A stretch of DNA of 13,325 bases from a bacterium (lineage in GTDB: Bacteria; Bacillota_I; Bacilli_A; RF39; UBA660): assembly GCA_029012525.1 (NCBI GenBank), contig JAQXMG010000071.1, positions 1 through 13,325 on the forward strand. The letters are read 5' to 3'. The notes under the pieces are model-generated. The model searched no databases. It was not told where the DNA came from and worked only from the letters and a program-made list of their open reading frames with translations. A program made the position numbers and the translations under genes. Below are positions 5,979 through 13,325 of this stretch, piece by piece (the first letter of the stretch is position 1; every line of letters starts with the position of its first letter).

Positions 5979-6719
5979 TTATTTTGTCTCAAATTCATTA
6001 TAACCATACTGATCAATTTCTTTAGCTAGAGTAAAATCACCACTTTTTACTATTTTACCATCTTTTAAAACATGAACATAATCTGGTTTTATATAATCAA
6101 GAAGTCTTTGATAATGAGTTATCATTAAAACGCTTACATCCTTATTTTCTTTTAAGTAATCGTTAACATTGGAACAAACAATTCTTAAACTATCAACATC
6201 AAGTCCAGAATCTAGTTCATCTAAAATTATAAATTTAGGTTTTAACATCTTCATTTGTAAAATCTCATTTTTATGCTTTTCACCACCAGAAAAATTTTCA
6301 TTAACACTTCGATGCATCATACTTTTATCAAGTAATAAATCATCATAATATTTATCTAATTCTTTTATAAAATCATATAAAGGAACAACTTCACCTTTTA
6401 TTTCATTAAGTGAAGTTCTAATAAATTCACTATTAGTTACACCTTCAATATCTATAGGATTTTGAAATGACAAAAATATTCCAAGCTTTGCTCTTTCATC
6501 AGTTGTTAAAGAAAGAATTGACTCATCATTACACAAGATATCTCCTTTAGTAATATTATAATCACTACTTCCTAAGATAACTTTAGAAAGGGTTGATTTA
6601 CCAACACCGTTAGGGCCCATTATAACATGAATAGTACCTTTTTCTATATTAAGATTAAAATCATTTAAAATATTTTTTTCACCTGCATTAACGCATAAAT
6701 TTTTTATTTCTATATTCAT
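5979..6719 (-). CDS. sufC: Fe-S assembly ATPase SufC (ABC type)
   Basis: SufC is the soluble ABC ATPase that drives the SufBD scaffold. In 246 residues: Walker A GPNGVGKST (35-43), the Q-loop SFQNP (Q86), the family-typical signature FSGGEKHKNE (143-152), Walker B FIILDE with the SufC-like LDSGLDVD (163-175) and the switch His in THYQ (H202). The frame is open upstream to a GTG at 6773, but the -10 box of the operon promoter (6747-6752) lies inside that extension, so the ATG at 6719 is the likely start; it has an AGAGTG ribosome site and gives the usual length. It is first in the operon sufC, sufD-like, sufS, sufU. Confidence 0.93.
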   Translation of the reverse strand: MNIEIKNLCVNAGEKNILNDFNLNIEKGTIHVIMGPNGVGKSTLSKVILGSSDYNITKGDILCNDESILSLTTDERAKLGIFLSFQNPIDIEGVTNSEFIRTSLNEIKGEVVPLYDFIKELDKYYDDLLLDKSMMHRSVNENFSGGEKHKNEILQMKMLKPKFIILDELDSGLDVDSLRIVCSNVNDYLKENKDVSVLMITHYQRLLDYIKPDYVHVLKDGKIVKSGDFTLAKEIDQYGYNEFETK

Positions 6720-6746
6720 AATAAATTCACTCTTTTCACTGCTCAT

Positions 6747-6775
6747 ATTATAACACTTTATTTTTTTAGACACAA
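6747..6775 (-). promoter_or_regulatory. Promoter of the suf operon
   Basis: On the minus strand TTGTGT (6775-6770), 17 bp and an extended -10 TGTTATAAT (hexamer 6752-6747) precede sufC. The start would be near 6740, about 20 nt before the sufC ATG. I see no operator palindrome beyond the preceding terminator hairpin. Confidence 0.72.
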
Positions 6776-6776
6776 G

Positions 6777-6801
6777 AAAAACATGTCAAAATGACATGTT
6801 T
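6777..6801 (-). terminator. Terminator of the sortase-substrate operon
   Basis: A 10-bp perfect stem (minus AAACATGTCA with TGACATGTTT, loop of three) is followed by T residues. It begins about a dozen bases after the 618-aa gene's stop and ends beside the suf -35. Confidence 0.8.
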
Positions 6802-6812
6802 ATAAATTTTTA

Positions 6813-8669
6813 TTAATTATTTTTTACTAATTTATATATTTTAAATAAAACTGCTACAATAGAAAGTCCTAATAAAATTTTAACAAAAGTATAAATTCCT
6901 GTATTGATTCCTGTATATGGTGGATTTGGATATTCATAATCTGGTCCACCAATATCATTTTCATATCCACATTCTTCAATTACATAATTTACTTTATTAA
7001 TTTTATTTGTTTCTTCTTTTAATACATCATATTTCAAACTATATTCATAGTTTACTAATGTTGTTTTAACATAATAATTTAATGTTGCAGTTGATTCTGA
7101 TATTTCCTTTATGAATTTAGAAATAATAACATATTTTGTTACTTCTTCTTCAACAAATGCAGTTGCATTAACAACATATGAGAAGCCATAAACTGTTTTT
7201 ACATAACTAAGTTCTACTTCTTCTGTTTCTCTATATTTGGTTCCACTTAAAACATAAGCAAATTTTGGAGTTGAATAACCTTTGATAAGATGTGAAATTT
7301 TATCACAAGTCATAACAATATTATTTCCTTCTTTAGTAAATGTATATGTTCCCCAGTTATTACCAATAAATGATAAATCATGAGCTTTAAAACCGTTAAT
7401 CCAAGTTATTTGATCCTTTGTAATATTACTTGTTGAACCATCAAAATTATTGATACTATTATATGTCCTTACAAAAGTATCTTTTTCTGTTTCACTTAAA
7501 GCATATTCAGTCCATAAAGCTAAATTTCCACTACCTTGTTTAATTAAAATGTAATTAGTATCATTATATGAGAATTGATATCTAGTAGCACTATCAAATT
7601 TTTCTCCTGTTTTAACTTCTCCACTAATACCTTTAAACACTTTTTCATAGTCATAATCTACAATATATCCTAAATCTTCTAAACTCTTAATATAGTTTTC
7701 TAATTCCTCTAAAGTAGTATAAGTACCACTGATAGATTCTTCTTCACCTTTTACTGGAGTTATTACAGTAGTTAATTTTCCTAAAGAACTATCAATAGAA
7801 TTTTCTTCTAACCATTTTTCAAGTTCACTTTGATTTTCAAATTTTAATATTCCTCTTGTTGTTGTATCATTATTATTTCTTACTTTTGATACGCTTCCAT
7901 TATTAATATTATACTCTCTTTGGAATTCTTGTAATTTTTCATTTGCAAGTTCTTCAGTTTCAAACGTATCATTATCATTTAAATCACTATAACTTAGTTC
8001 TTCTGTTATAGTAATTGTTTCTTCTTTTACTTCATTTTTTACAAATTCATATCCATCTAATGTTGGAGTATAATTTTCTGCAAAATCATTTGCTTCTTCT
8101 TCTGTATCAAAATATACAGTTTCATTATTAGAAGTATATTTAACATCTTTAAAATCCACACTAATACTAGACTTAGCTGTAATATCATATACTAATTCTT
8201 GATTACTTGTTAATGATTTTTTTAGATTATCTATCTCACTAGCACAATCTAAAGTTAAACATACTATGCTACTTGTAGCACCATTTGAAGTAGTAATTAT
8301 TTCTTTTGGTGAAACTACGTATTCACCTTTTACATATGGTTTTTCTAATTTAATACCATCAAAATAACTAACTGCATCAGTTTTTTTTTCAAAAACCTCA
8401 GAAACTTCTACAGTTTCATAAAAAGATTTTTTTGTTGTTTCAGTTGTATCTACAACATTCATAACATATCTATGAGTATAATGTCCATAACTATCTTTGT
8501 TCAATTCTTGAACCTTTAATTTTAAGCTATTTTCAAATTCATCCATAGATAAAACATCAACTTCTTTTGTACCACTTTCGTATAATTTACAAATTTGTGC
8601 TTCTTGTGCATTTACTACTAATGGCATAAACAATAATAAAGCTAATATAAATAAATTAAATTTCTTCAT
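6813..8669 (-). CDS. Secreted, sortase-anchored surface protein with PPYTG signal
   Basis: The 618-residue protein has a signal peptide (MKK, hydrophobic 5-19, likely cleavage after VNA at 21). It ends with a cell-wall sorting signal: PPYTG (583-587), a hydrophobic stretch (594-609) and a Lys-rich tail KIYKLVKNN. The sortase gene directly upstream overlaps it by 14 nt, so it is very probably that enzyme's substrate. The middle holds several degenerate modules built on a phrase like F-x-T-x-E-E-A/L-x-x-F, at about 187-197, 236-249, 277-289 and 317-330, each with a short helix and strand. The part from about 350 to 560 has little recognisable. AAGGAGGG precedes the ATG. Its ligand or function is unknown. 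Confidence 0.85.
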   Translation of the reverse strand: MKKFNLFILALLLFMPLVVNAQEAQICKLYESGTKEVDVLSMDEFENSLKLKVQELNKDSYGHYTHRYVMNVVDTTETTKKSFYETVEVSEVFEKKTDAVSYFDGIKLEKPYVKGEYVVSPKEIITTSNGATSSIVCLTLDCASEIDNLKKSLTSNQELVYDITAKSSISVDFKDVKYTSNNETVYFDTEEEANDFAENYTPTLDGYEFVKNEVKEETITITEELSYSDLNDNDTFETEELANEKLQEFQREYNINNGSVSKVRNNNDTTTRGILKFENQSELEKWLEENSIDSSLGKLTTVITPVKGEEESISGTYTTLEELENYIKSLEDLGYIVDYDYEKVFKGISGEVKTGEKFDSATRYQFSYNDTNYILIKQGSGNLALWTEYALSETEKDTFVRTYNSINNFDGSTSNITKDQITWINGFKAHDLSFIGNNWGTYTFTKEGNNIVMTCDKISHLIKGYSTPKFAYVLSGTKYRETEEVELSYVKTVYGFSYVVNATAFVEEEVTKYVIISKFIKEISESTATLNYYVKTTLVNYEYSLKYDVLKEETNKINKVNYVIEECGYENDIGGPDYEYPNPPYTGINTGIYTFVKILLGLSIVAVLFKIYKLVKNN

Positions 8670-9423
8670 TTAAAACCCTCCTTAATATTATTAATAAATA
8701 TTTATTTTGATAATTACGATATGCTTTATCAGTACTACAAGTTTGGAGTATTAGTATTTCATCATTACTAGATAACTCTATATCACTATCATATATAGAT
8801 CTATATTTTAATTTTTCTAGATGATTTAAGTAATCTTCTTCACTATTAAAATCTAGATTCATATAGGAAAAATCAATAGTTTCTACATAAACAGAAAATA
8901 CTTCATAAACTTTTTTTGTAGTGCTTGTTGTAAGCTCAATTATTTTATTCCTCTCGTAAAAATCTCTATCATCAAATTCTTCTAAAACATTAAATGGTGC
9001 ATTAATGTTAGAAGAACCATGACCAAAAATAATTAATTTTTTGCTAGAGTCTATATCTACTCTATAATCTAGAAAAACAGCCCCAGCAATACTTCTATTA
9101 CCATACAAATTATGATTTGTATAATAATCATTATCACTACTTTGAACAATTGGTATAGAAAAATTAGCATTTTCTAATTTTAAAAAACCAACAATATCAT
9201 CATTATTATATTTTTCTTTTAATTTATCTATAATTTTTTTATTTGTAATTGTATTAGATAAATCATTAATTACTAAATCTTTTATAATATCTTCTTCAAT
9301 ATTAATACTTTCATAATCATCATTTACATAATCGTTAATTAAATACAAAAATACTAGTAAAAAAAACAATATAATAACAAATAAACAAATTAAAATTATT
9401 CTTTTTCTTTTATTCACATCCAT
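8656..9423 (-). CDS. Sortase, class-B-like
   Basis: This is a membrane-bound transpeptidase of 255 residues: a charged N-terminus, a signal anchor (about 9-29), then the sortase barrel. Visible are NDYYTNHNLYGNRSIAGAVFLD (98-119), FGHGSSNINAPFNVLEEF with the catalytic His (H135), and ILQTCSTD with the catalytic Cys (C229). These segments match the class B pattern (YYLNHDY, GAIFLD, GHNM, STC). The third catalytic residue, an Arg about ten residues past the Cys, is not where expected: the strand reads NKYLLIILRR, with K241 or Y242 there. The frame continues upstream to 9486, but that region holds the promoter, so the ATG at 9423 preceded by GGTGGGG is chosen. It is co-transcribed with its presumed substrate gene. 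Confidence 0.85.
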   Translation of the reverse strand: MDVNKRKRIILICLFVIILFFLLVFLYLINDYVNDDYESINIEEDIIKDLVINDLSNTITNKKIIDKLKEKYNNDDIVGFLKLENANFSIPIVQSSDNDYYTNHNLYGNRSIAGAVFLDYRVDIDSSKKLIIFGHGSSNINAPFNVLEEFDDRDFYERNKIIELTTSTTKKVYEVFSVYVETIDFSYMNLDFNSEEDYLNHLEKLKYRSIYDSDIELSSNDEILILQTCSTDKAYRNYQNKYLLIILRRVLNEEI

Positions 9424-9457
9424 AAGCCCCACCACAGATTCATTTAAGTAATTAGTT

Positions 9458-9486
9458 ATTCTAATCACAATTAAATATTTTGTCAA
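9458..9486 (-). promoter_or_regulatory. Promoter of the sortase operon
   Basis: A perfect -35 TTGACA (9486-9481), a 17-bp spacer and TAGAAT (9463-9458) lie on the minus strand. The start would be near 9451, about 28 nt before the sortase ATG. This fixes the sortase start downstream of the first Met in the frame. Confidence 0.82.
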
Positions 9487-9611
9487 TCATTTTTTAATAA
9501 TTTAAAGTACTATACTACTAGTTTATGCATTTTTTTATCATTAATTATTCCTTGCATATCCTGATTCAACTATATCATTACAATAATTATAAATTTGTCG
9601 AAGTTTATAAC

Positions 9612-9644
9612 AAAATAAAAAATCTCTAGATTTTCTAGAGATTT
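9612..9644 (-). terminator. Terminator of the Ig-like surface protein gene
   Basis: The minus strand has AAATCTCTAGA, a three-base loop, TCTAGAGATTT and then a T-rich tail: an 11-bp perfect stem 25 nt past the stop codon. Confidence 0.85.
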
Positions 9645-9669
9645 ATATTTTAATAAATTATTAAAGTTT

Positions 9670-11949
9670 CTAAGAGCATGGACAAGTACAATTATAATAC
9701 CCACCCGTACATTTTTTGGTTTGACATGAACGTCTTTGACACCTATAAAAATCATATTTTACATTATATATGCAAATAACTTCTTCATCTTCAGTTTTAG
9801 ATGATATATCACCAGCTTGATCATAATCTGAACTCCAAGGTCCCCAACTAGTACAAGTGTAACTATAACAGCTTGAACAAACTGCCCCAGCATCTGTTGC
9901 TGAACATGTTACTCTTCCTGTACAGGAAGAACCACCATCATCATCGTCTCCACCAATAACTATAGGATTACTACCTCCTCCAGAAGAACCACCACCAATA
10001 GAAGAATTTTTCTTAGCTATTGCATATAAAGTTATATCAGAAGATAAAGTTATTGAATCACCGGCTTTATAAGAAGCTGTTGTTGCAGAGGCAGAAGTGC
10101 TCCAACCAAGAGCAGTATATCCAGTGCTAGCAGTTATAGAAGGAGCTATTACTGTACAAGACTTATTAGTACCAGAAGTAGTACAAGATAAAGAAGTTGT
10201 ACCTATATTAGAAATACCTGTCGTAGTTTTAAATGTAGCAGTAAAGGTTTGCGATACAGAACCAGTTCCCGTAATAGTATGAGAACAATTAATAGAATTA
10301 CCAGCCCAATCAGTAATAGTCATCTTCTTAACATAATCATAAGATTTAACTGCAAAAGAGAAAGTCTGATTACCATCAATTTTAGTTCCTACAACAGAAG
10401 AAGATTTAGTAGTGTCATCAGGTTTAAGCACATAACGAACACCAGAATTATCATCACTCCAAGTAAATTTAACAGATTGAGAAGTAGCAGTGTTAGTTAA
10501 AGGAGTAATAGAACATCTAGGTTGAATTTTATCAACAATAACCTTAGAACCATCTGTTGTTTTAGTAATCTCCGCTCCAGTATTTCCTGTTTTATCTTTA
10601 TAAGAACTAATTAAGAAACTAACTTCTCCTTCAGGAGTTGTATTAACTACTGTGCCAACAGCTTTACAAGTCTGTCCTGTACAAGTTACTGCTGTTGTAT
10701 TTCCACCAATTTTTACTGATGGTTTTGTTCCAAGTTGTTCACTTACAACAAATTCAAGAGTTATTTTATCACCTTTTTTAGCATATCCACTATATTGGTT
10801 ATTACTATATATTTTTGCGCTAGTTACTTTTGGTGCAGTAGAATCTTTAGAAGGGTTTGATGGATTAGTTGAAATTGATTTATTATTAACTGTTACATCT
10901 ATTAAAACACTATAATCGCCATCTTCGGTAGTTGCTTTTACAATGGCCTTTCCTCGACCTACTCCAGTTATTTTTCCAGTATTAGATACAGTTGCAACAC
11001 CACTATTACTAGTTTGCCATTTAATATTTTTATTAGTTGCGTTACTCGGATCAATTGTTGCTTGTAATTGTTCACTACTACCAACAGTCAAAACTAACTT
11101 TGTTTTATTAACTTTTAATCCTTTAACTGCAACCGAATCTGTTGCTACATTAATTGTTTTTGTAATTTTTTCTCCATCACTTGTAAATGTAATTGTTGTA
11201 GTTCCTTTTTTTAATCCTACTAAATTACCATTATTATCTATTGTCACAATTGATTCATCAGCTATTGAATAATTTAAATCATTAAAACACTCGATATCGT
11301 CACCTAAATCAACATTTAATCTTATTGGTTTATCGATAACTGCAGTTAATTCATCACCATTAAATGATTCATTCGATAATCTTCTACAAATTATAATCTC
11401 TTTTTCAACACTTGGAAGTTTTACATCATCTAGTTGTCCAGATACTTCTAAAATAAATCTTCCTGTAGTTATTGGAATTAATTCATTTGTAGCAGTTTTA
11501 CCCTTTACATATCCTTTAGCCTTAACCTCAACAATACTATTGTTAGATGTATCAAATTTATAAATAGTATTTTTTAAATTACCACTGCCAGATGCTTTAA
11601 CCGTTACTTTTTCAGTTTCACCAACATAAATAATATCTGGTGCTGTAAGTTTTACTTCTTTCAATGTTCCATTTGTTAAAACACATCCTCTAATTAATAA
11701 TACAATTAAAAGTAAAAGAATAAGAAATCCTATTAAAGCATAAAATAACAATTTATTTTTATTAATTTCTGTTGGATTATCATCAAATACTTCTTCTTCT
11801 ATTTCTTCACCATCACCATATTCTATAGTAGCATCGTTAAATTCATTAGTTTTTAAATCTTCATTATAAGAAAAATTACCATCATCTTCATACTCATTAT
11901 AATCATCTTCGTTTTTCTTCTTTTTTTTGCCGAACATATCATTAAACAC
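9670..11949 (-). CDS. Membrane-anchored Big_2/Ig-like surface protein with Cys-rich C-terminus
   Basis: The 759-residue protein has a cytoplasmic, Lys- then Asp/Glu-rich N-terminus (1-65), one membrane segment (about 66-87) and a large outer part, with no cleavable signal peptide or sorting motif. Outside are a degenerate Ig-like region (about 210-270), a canonical Big_2 domain (about 275-353), an Ig-like fold starting TAPKVTSAKIY (about 372-480), another beta domain (about 480-560), an InlB-type repeat (about 565-645, with GYTALGWS and DITLYAI), a Gly/Ser/Asp linker, and an 84-residue tail with 12 Cys including WGPWSS. Start: GTG at 11949, six bases after GGGAGGG; the TTG at 11964 overlaps the ribosome site and the ATG at 11937 is too far. 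Probably adhesion or envelope structure; exact role unknown. Confidence 0.88.
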   Translation of the reverse strand: MFNDMFGKKKKKNEDDYNEYEDDGNFSYNEDLKTNEFNDATIEYGDGEEIEEEVFDDNPTEINKNKLLFYALIGFLILLLLIVLLIRGCVLTNGTLKEVKLTAPDIIYVGETEKVTVKASGSGNLKNTIYKFDTSNNSIVEVKAKGYVKGKTATNELIPITTGRFILEVSGQLDDVKLPSVEKEIIICRRLSNESFNGDELTAVIDKPIRLNVDLGDDIECFNDLNYSIADESIVTIDNNGNLVGLKKGTTTITFTSDGEKITKTINVATDSVAVKGLKVNKTKLVLTVGSSEQLQATIDPSNATNKNIKWQTSNSGVATVSNTGKITGVGRGKAIVKATTEDGDYSVLIDVTVNNKSISTNPSNPSKDSTAPKVTSAKIYSNNQYSGYAKKGDKITLEFVVSEQLGTKPSVKIGGNTTAVTCTGQTCKAVGTVVNTTPEGEVSFLISSYKDKTGNTGAEITKTTDGSKVIVDKIQPRCSITPLTNTATSQSVKFTWSDDNSGVRYVLKPDDTTKSSSVVGTKIDGNQTFSFAVKSYDYVKKMTITDWAGNSINCSHTITGTGSVSQTFTATFKTTTGISNIGTTSLSCTTSGTNKSCTVIAPSITASTGYTALGWSTSASATTASYKAGDSITLSSDITLYAIAKKNSSIGGGSSGGGSNPIVIGGDDDDGGSSCTGRVTCSATDAGAVCSSCYSYTCTSWGPWSSDYDQAGDISSKTEDEEVICIYNVKYDFYRCQRRSCQTKKCTGGYYNCTCPCS

Positions 11950-11979
11950 AATAATCCCTCCCAATTATTATCTAAAATT

Positions 11980-12008
11980 AGTATATATTTTTTTAAATGT
12001 TTAGTCAA
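11980..12008 (-). promoter_or_regulatory. Promoter of the Ig-like surface protein gene
   Basis: TTGACT (12008-12003), 17 bp and TATACT (11985-11980) lie on the minus strand. The start would be near 11973, giving a leader of about 24 nt that contains GGGAGGG before the GTG codon. Confidence 0.82.
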
Positions 12009-12018
12009 GAAATAATTT

Positions 12019-12043
12019 AAAAAGTAGCAGTTTTGCTACCTTT
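12019..12043 (-). terminator. Terminator of proS
   Basis: GGTAGCA, an AAAC loop and TGCTACT form a 7-9-bp stem with one G-U pair, followed by a T-run. The first arm starts at the proS stop codon. Confidence 0.8.
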
Positions 12044-13325
12044 AATATTGAATACCCCAGATAACTAATTCTTTCGCAGGCTTGCCACAAACAACGCAAC
12101 AATCATCAATTTTCTCATCATCTATAATACAACGTGATTTTATACCTTTTATCTCTTTCATTTTTTCTTCGCAGCAAGTATCTCCACACCACATTGCTTT
12201 AATAAATCCAGGTTGAGTATTAATTATTTTTTCTACTTCAGATAAATTATGAGCAACAAAAGTTAAATCATCACGTCTTTTTTTAGCTTTTTCAAATAAA
12301 TATTTTTGAATATTTTTTAGTAAATTATTAACTACTTCTAATATATCATCATTAATATCAACTTTTATTTTTTCATAATTATCACGTCTTGATAATGTTA
12401 TTTTATTTTCTTTTAAATCTCTTTCTCCAACTTCTACTCTTAATGGAATACCATTTACTTCAGCTTCAGCAAATTTATATCCTGGAGTTTTTTCACTTTC
12501 ATCTATTTCTACTCTAATACCAGAACATTTTAACTTATTATAAATTTCATATGCTTTGTCTTTAGCATTACCAATTGGTATAACAACAACTTGAATTGGT
12601 GCAATTTTTGGAGGTAAAATAAGTCCATTATCATCACCATGAACCATTATTAAAGCTCCAATCATACGAGTTGTTACTCCCCAAGATGTTTGATAAACAT
12701 ATTCATATTTATTTTCTCTATTTAAGAATTTAATATCATATGCTTTAGAAAATTTTTGTCCAAAATAGTGACTTGTTCCAGATTGAAGAGCAATACCATT
12801 ATACATAAGAGATTCTATAGTTAAAGTGTATTCAGCTCCAGCAAATTTTTCTTTTTCAGTTTTTCTTCCTGTTATAACTGGAATTGCAAGATATTCTTCA
12901 AAGAAATTTTTATAAATATCAAGAATCATTCTTGTTTCATTTTCTGCTTCTTCTTTGGTTTCATGAATTGTATGACCTTCTTGCCATAAAAATTCTCTAC
13001 TTCTTAAAAATGGTCTTGTTTCTTTTTCCCATCTAAGTACATTACACCATTGATTATATTTTATTGGCAAATCACGATATGACTTTACAATAGTACTATA
13101 ATAATCACTAAATAATGTTTCACTAGTTGGTCTTATACACATTCTTTCATCAAGTTTTTTACTTCCACCTTCAGTTACCCAAGCAACTTCTGGTGCAAAA
13201 CCTTTTATTAAATCACTTTCTTTTTTCAAAAGATTTTCAGGAATAAGCATTGGCATACTTACATTTTTATGCCCTGTTTCTTTAAATTTTTTATCTAAAA
13301 CTTGTTGCATATTTTCCCATATTGC
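12042..13325 (-). CDS. proS: Prolyl-tRNA synthetase, type 3 (5' end outside the window)
   Basis: This class II synthetase charges tRNA-Pro. The frame stays open to the right edge (visible start AIWENMQQVLDKKF), giving 427 residues; about 50 N-terminal ones should be missing, as archaeal/eukaryote-like type-3 enzymes have about 480. Motif 2 is seen in CIRPTSETLFSDYY and RWEKETRPFLRSREFLWQEG, motif 3 in GALIMVHGDDNGLILPP. The anticodon-binding domain follows (APIQVVVIPIG, PLRVEVGERDL). The zinc-binding C-terminal domain typical of this type is complete: WCGDTCCEE, SRCI, CCVVCGKPA and the terminal aromatic Tyr. There is no bacterial-type editing (INS) domain between motifs 2 and 3. Confidence 0.95.
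   Translation of the reverse strand, partial: AIWENMQQVLDKKFKETGHKNVSMPMLIPENLLKKESDLIKGFAPEVAWVTEGGSKKLDERMCIRPTSETLFSDYYSTIVKSYRDLPIKYNQWCNVLRWEKETRPFLRSREFLWQEGHTIHETKEEAENETRMILDIYKNFFEEYLAIPVITGRKTEKEKFAGAEYTLTIESLMYNGIALQSGTSHYFGQKFSKAYDIKFLNRENKYEYVYQTSWGVTTRMIGALIMVHGDDNGLILPPKIAPIQVVVIPIGNAKDKAYEIYNKLKCSGIRVEIDESEKTPGYKFAEAEVNGIPLRVEVGERDLKENKITLSRRDNYEKIKVDINDDILEVVNNLLKNIQKYLFEKAKKRRDDLTFVAHNLSEVEKIINTQPGFIKAMWCGDTCCEEKMKEIKGIKSRCIIDDEKIDDCCVVCGKPAKELVIWGIQY

Noticed and set aside
9541..9603. Open stretch of about 20 protein-like codons on the minus strand ending IVESGYARNN
   Set aside because: It has no start codon or ribosome site and meets an upstream stop within or near the terminator. 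It could be a gene remnant, but the evidence is too thin.
9570..9755. 61-codon minus-strand ORF across the end of the Ig-like gene
   Set aside because: It overlaps the Cys-rich coding region in another frame, runs through the terminator hairpin and has no recognisable motif.
10097..11272. Several plus-strand ORFs of 61-109 codons
   Set aside because: They lie opposite the Ser/Thr/Val-rich Ig-like domains, where antisense stops are rare, and their translations look like no protein.

Overview
The window comes from a very AT-rich, low-GC Gram-positive-type bacterium. All recognisable protein genes lie on the minus strand and use standard stops: TGA ends genes and Trp is TGG, so this is not the Mycoplasma code. 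A type-3 (short, archaeal-like) prolyl-tRNA synthetase, SufS/SufU-type Fe-S genes, a class-B-like sortase and Big_2 surface proteins suggest an uncultured Bacilli lineage related to Erysipelotrichia or RF39-type gut bacteria. That placement is inference.

Layout from right to left, the direction of transcription. The 3' part of proS (12042-13325) ends in a hairpin terminator. A monocistronic gene (9670-11949) with its own sigma-A promoter and terminator encodes a membrane-anchored, extracellular Ig-like protein with a cysteine-rich C-terminus. A second promoter drives a sortase gene and, overlapping it, a 618-aa secreted protein ending in a PPYTG sorting signal, a likely enzyme-substrate pair. 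A third promoter drives a compact suf operon (sufC, a short sufD-like gene, sufS, sufU), with no sufB in view. After a 641-bp region without large genes come ackA, nrnA and ysxC, packed with little or no spacing and ended by a terminator that overlaps the ysxC stop codon. A partial unknown gene runs off the left edge.

The most interesting part is the gap between ackA and sufU (2971-3611). It appears to hold a compact type I toxin-antitoxin locus. On the minus strand, a consensus-like promoter gives an mRNA of roughly 185 nt for a 23-residue, almost wholly hydrophobic peptide (3423-3494). On the plus strand a small RNA converges on it and shares one perfect bidirectional terminator hairpin (3375-3418), so the RNA 3' ends are complementary. 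The 12-mer AAAAGCATCTGA occurs three times directly and once inverted here. It allows pairing of the small RNA with the toxin leader, and of the toxin mRNA 5' end with its own 3' end. A second, nearly identical small-RNA copy with a different terminator lies just upstream (3072-3227). The layout resembles the par (Fst/RNAI-RNAII) and TxpA/BsrG loci, but I recognise neither the peptide nor the RNA.

The rest is housekeeping (acetate kinase, nanoRNase, ribosome-assembly GTPase, ProRS, Fe-S assembly) plus a cell-surface block.
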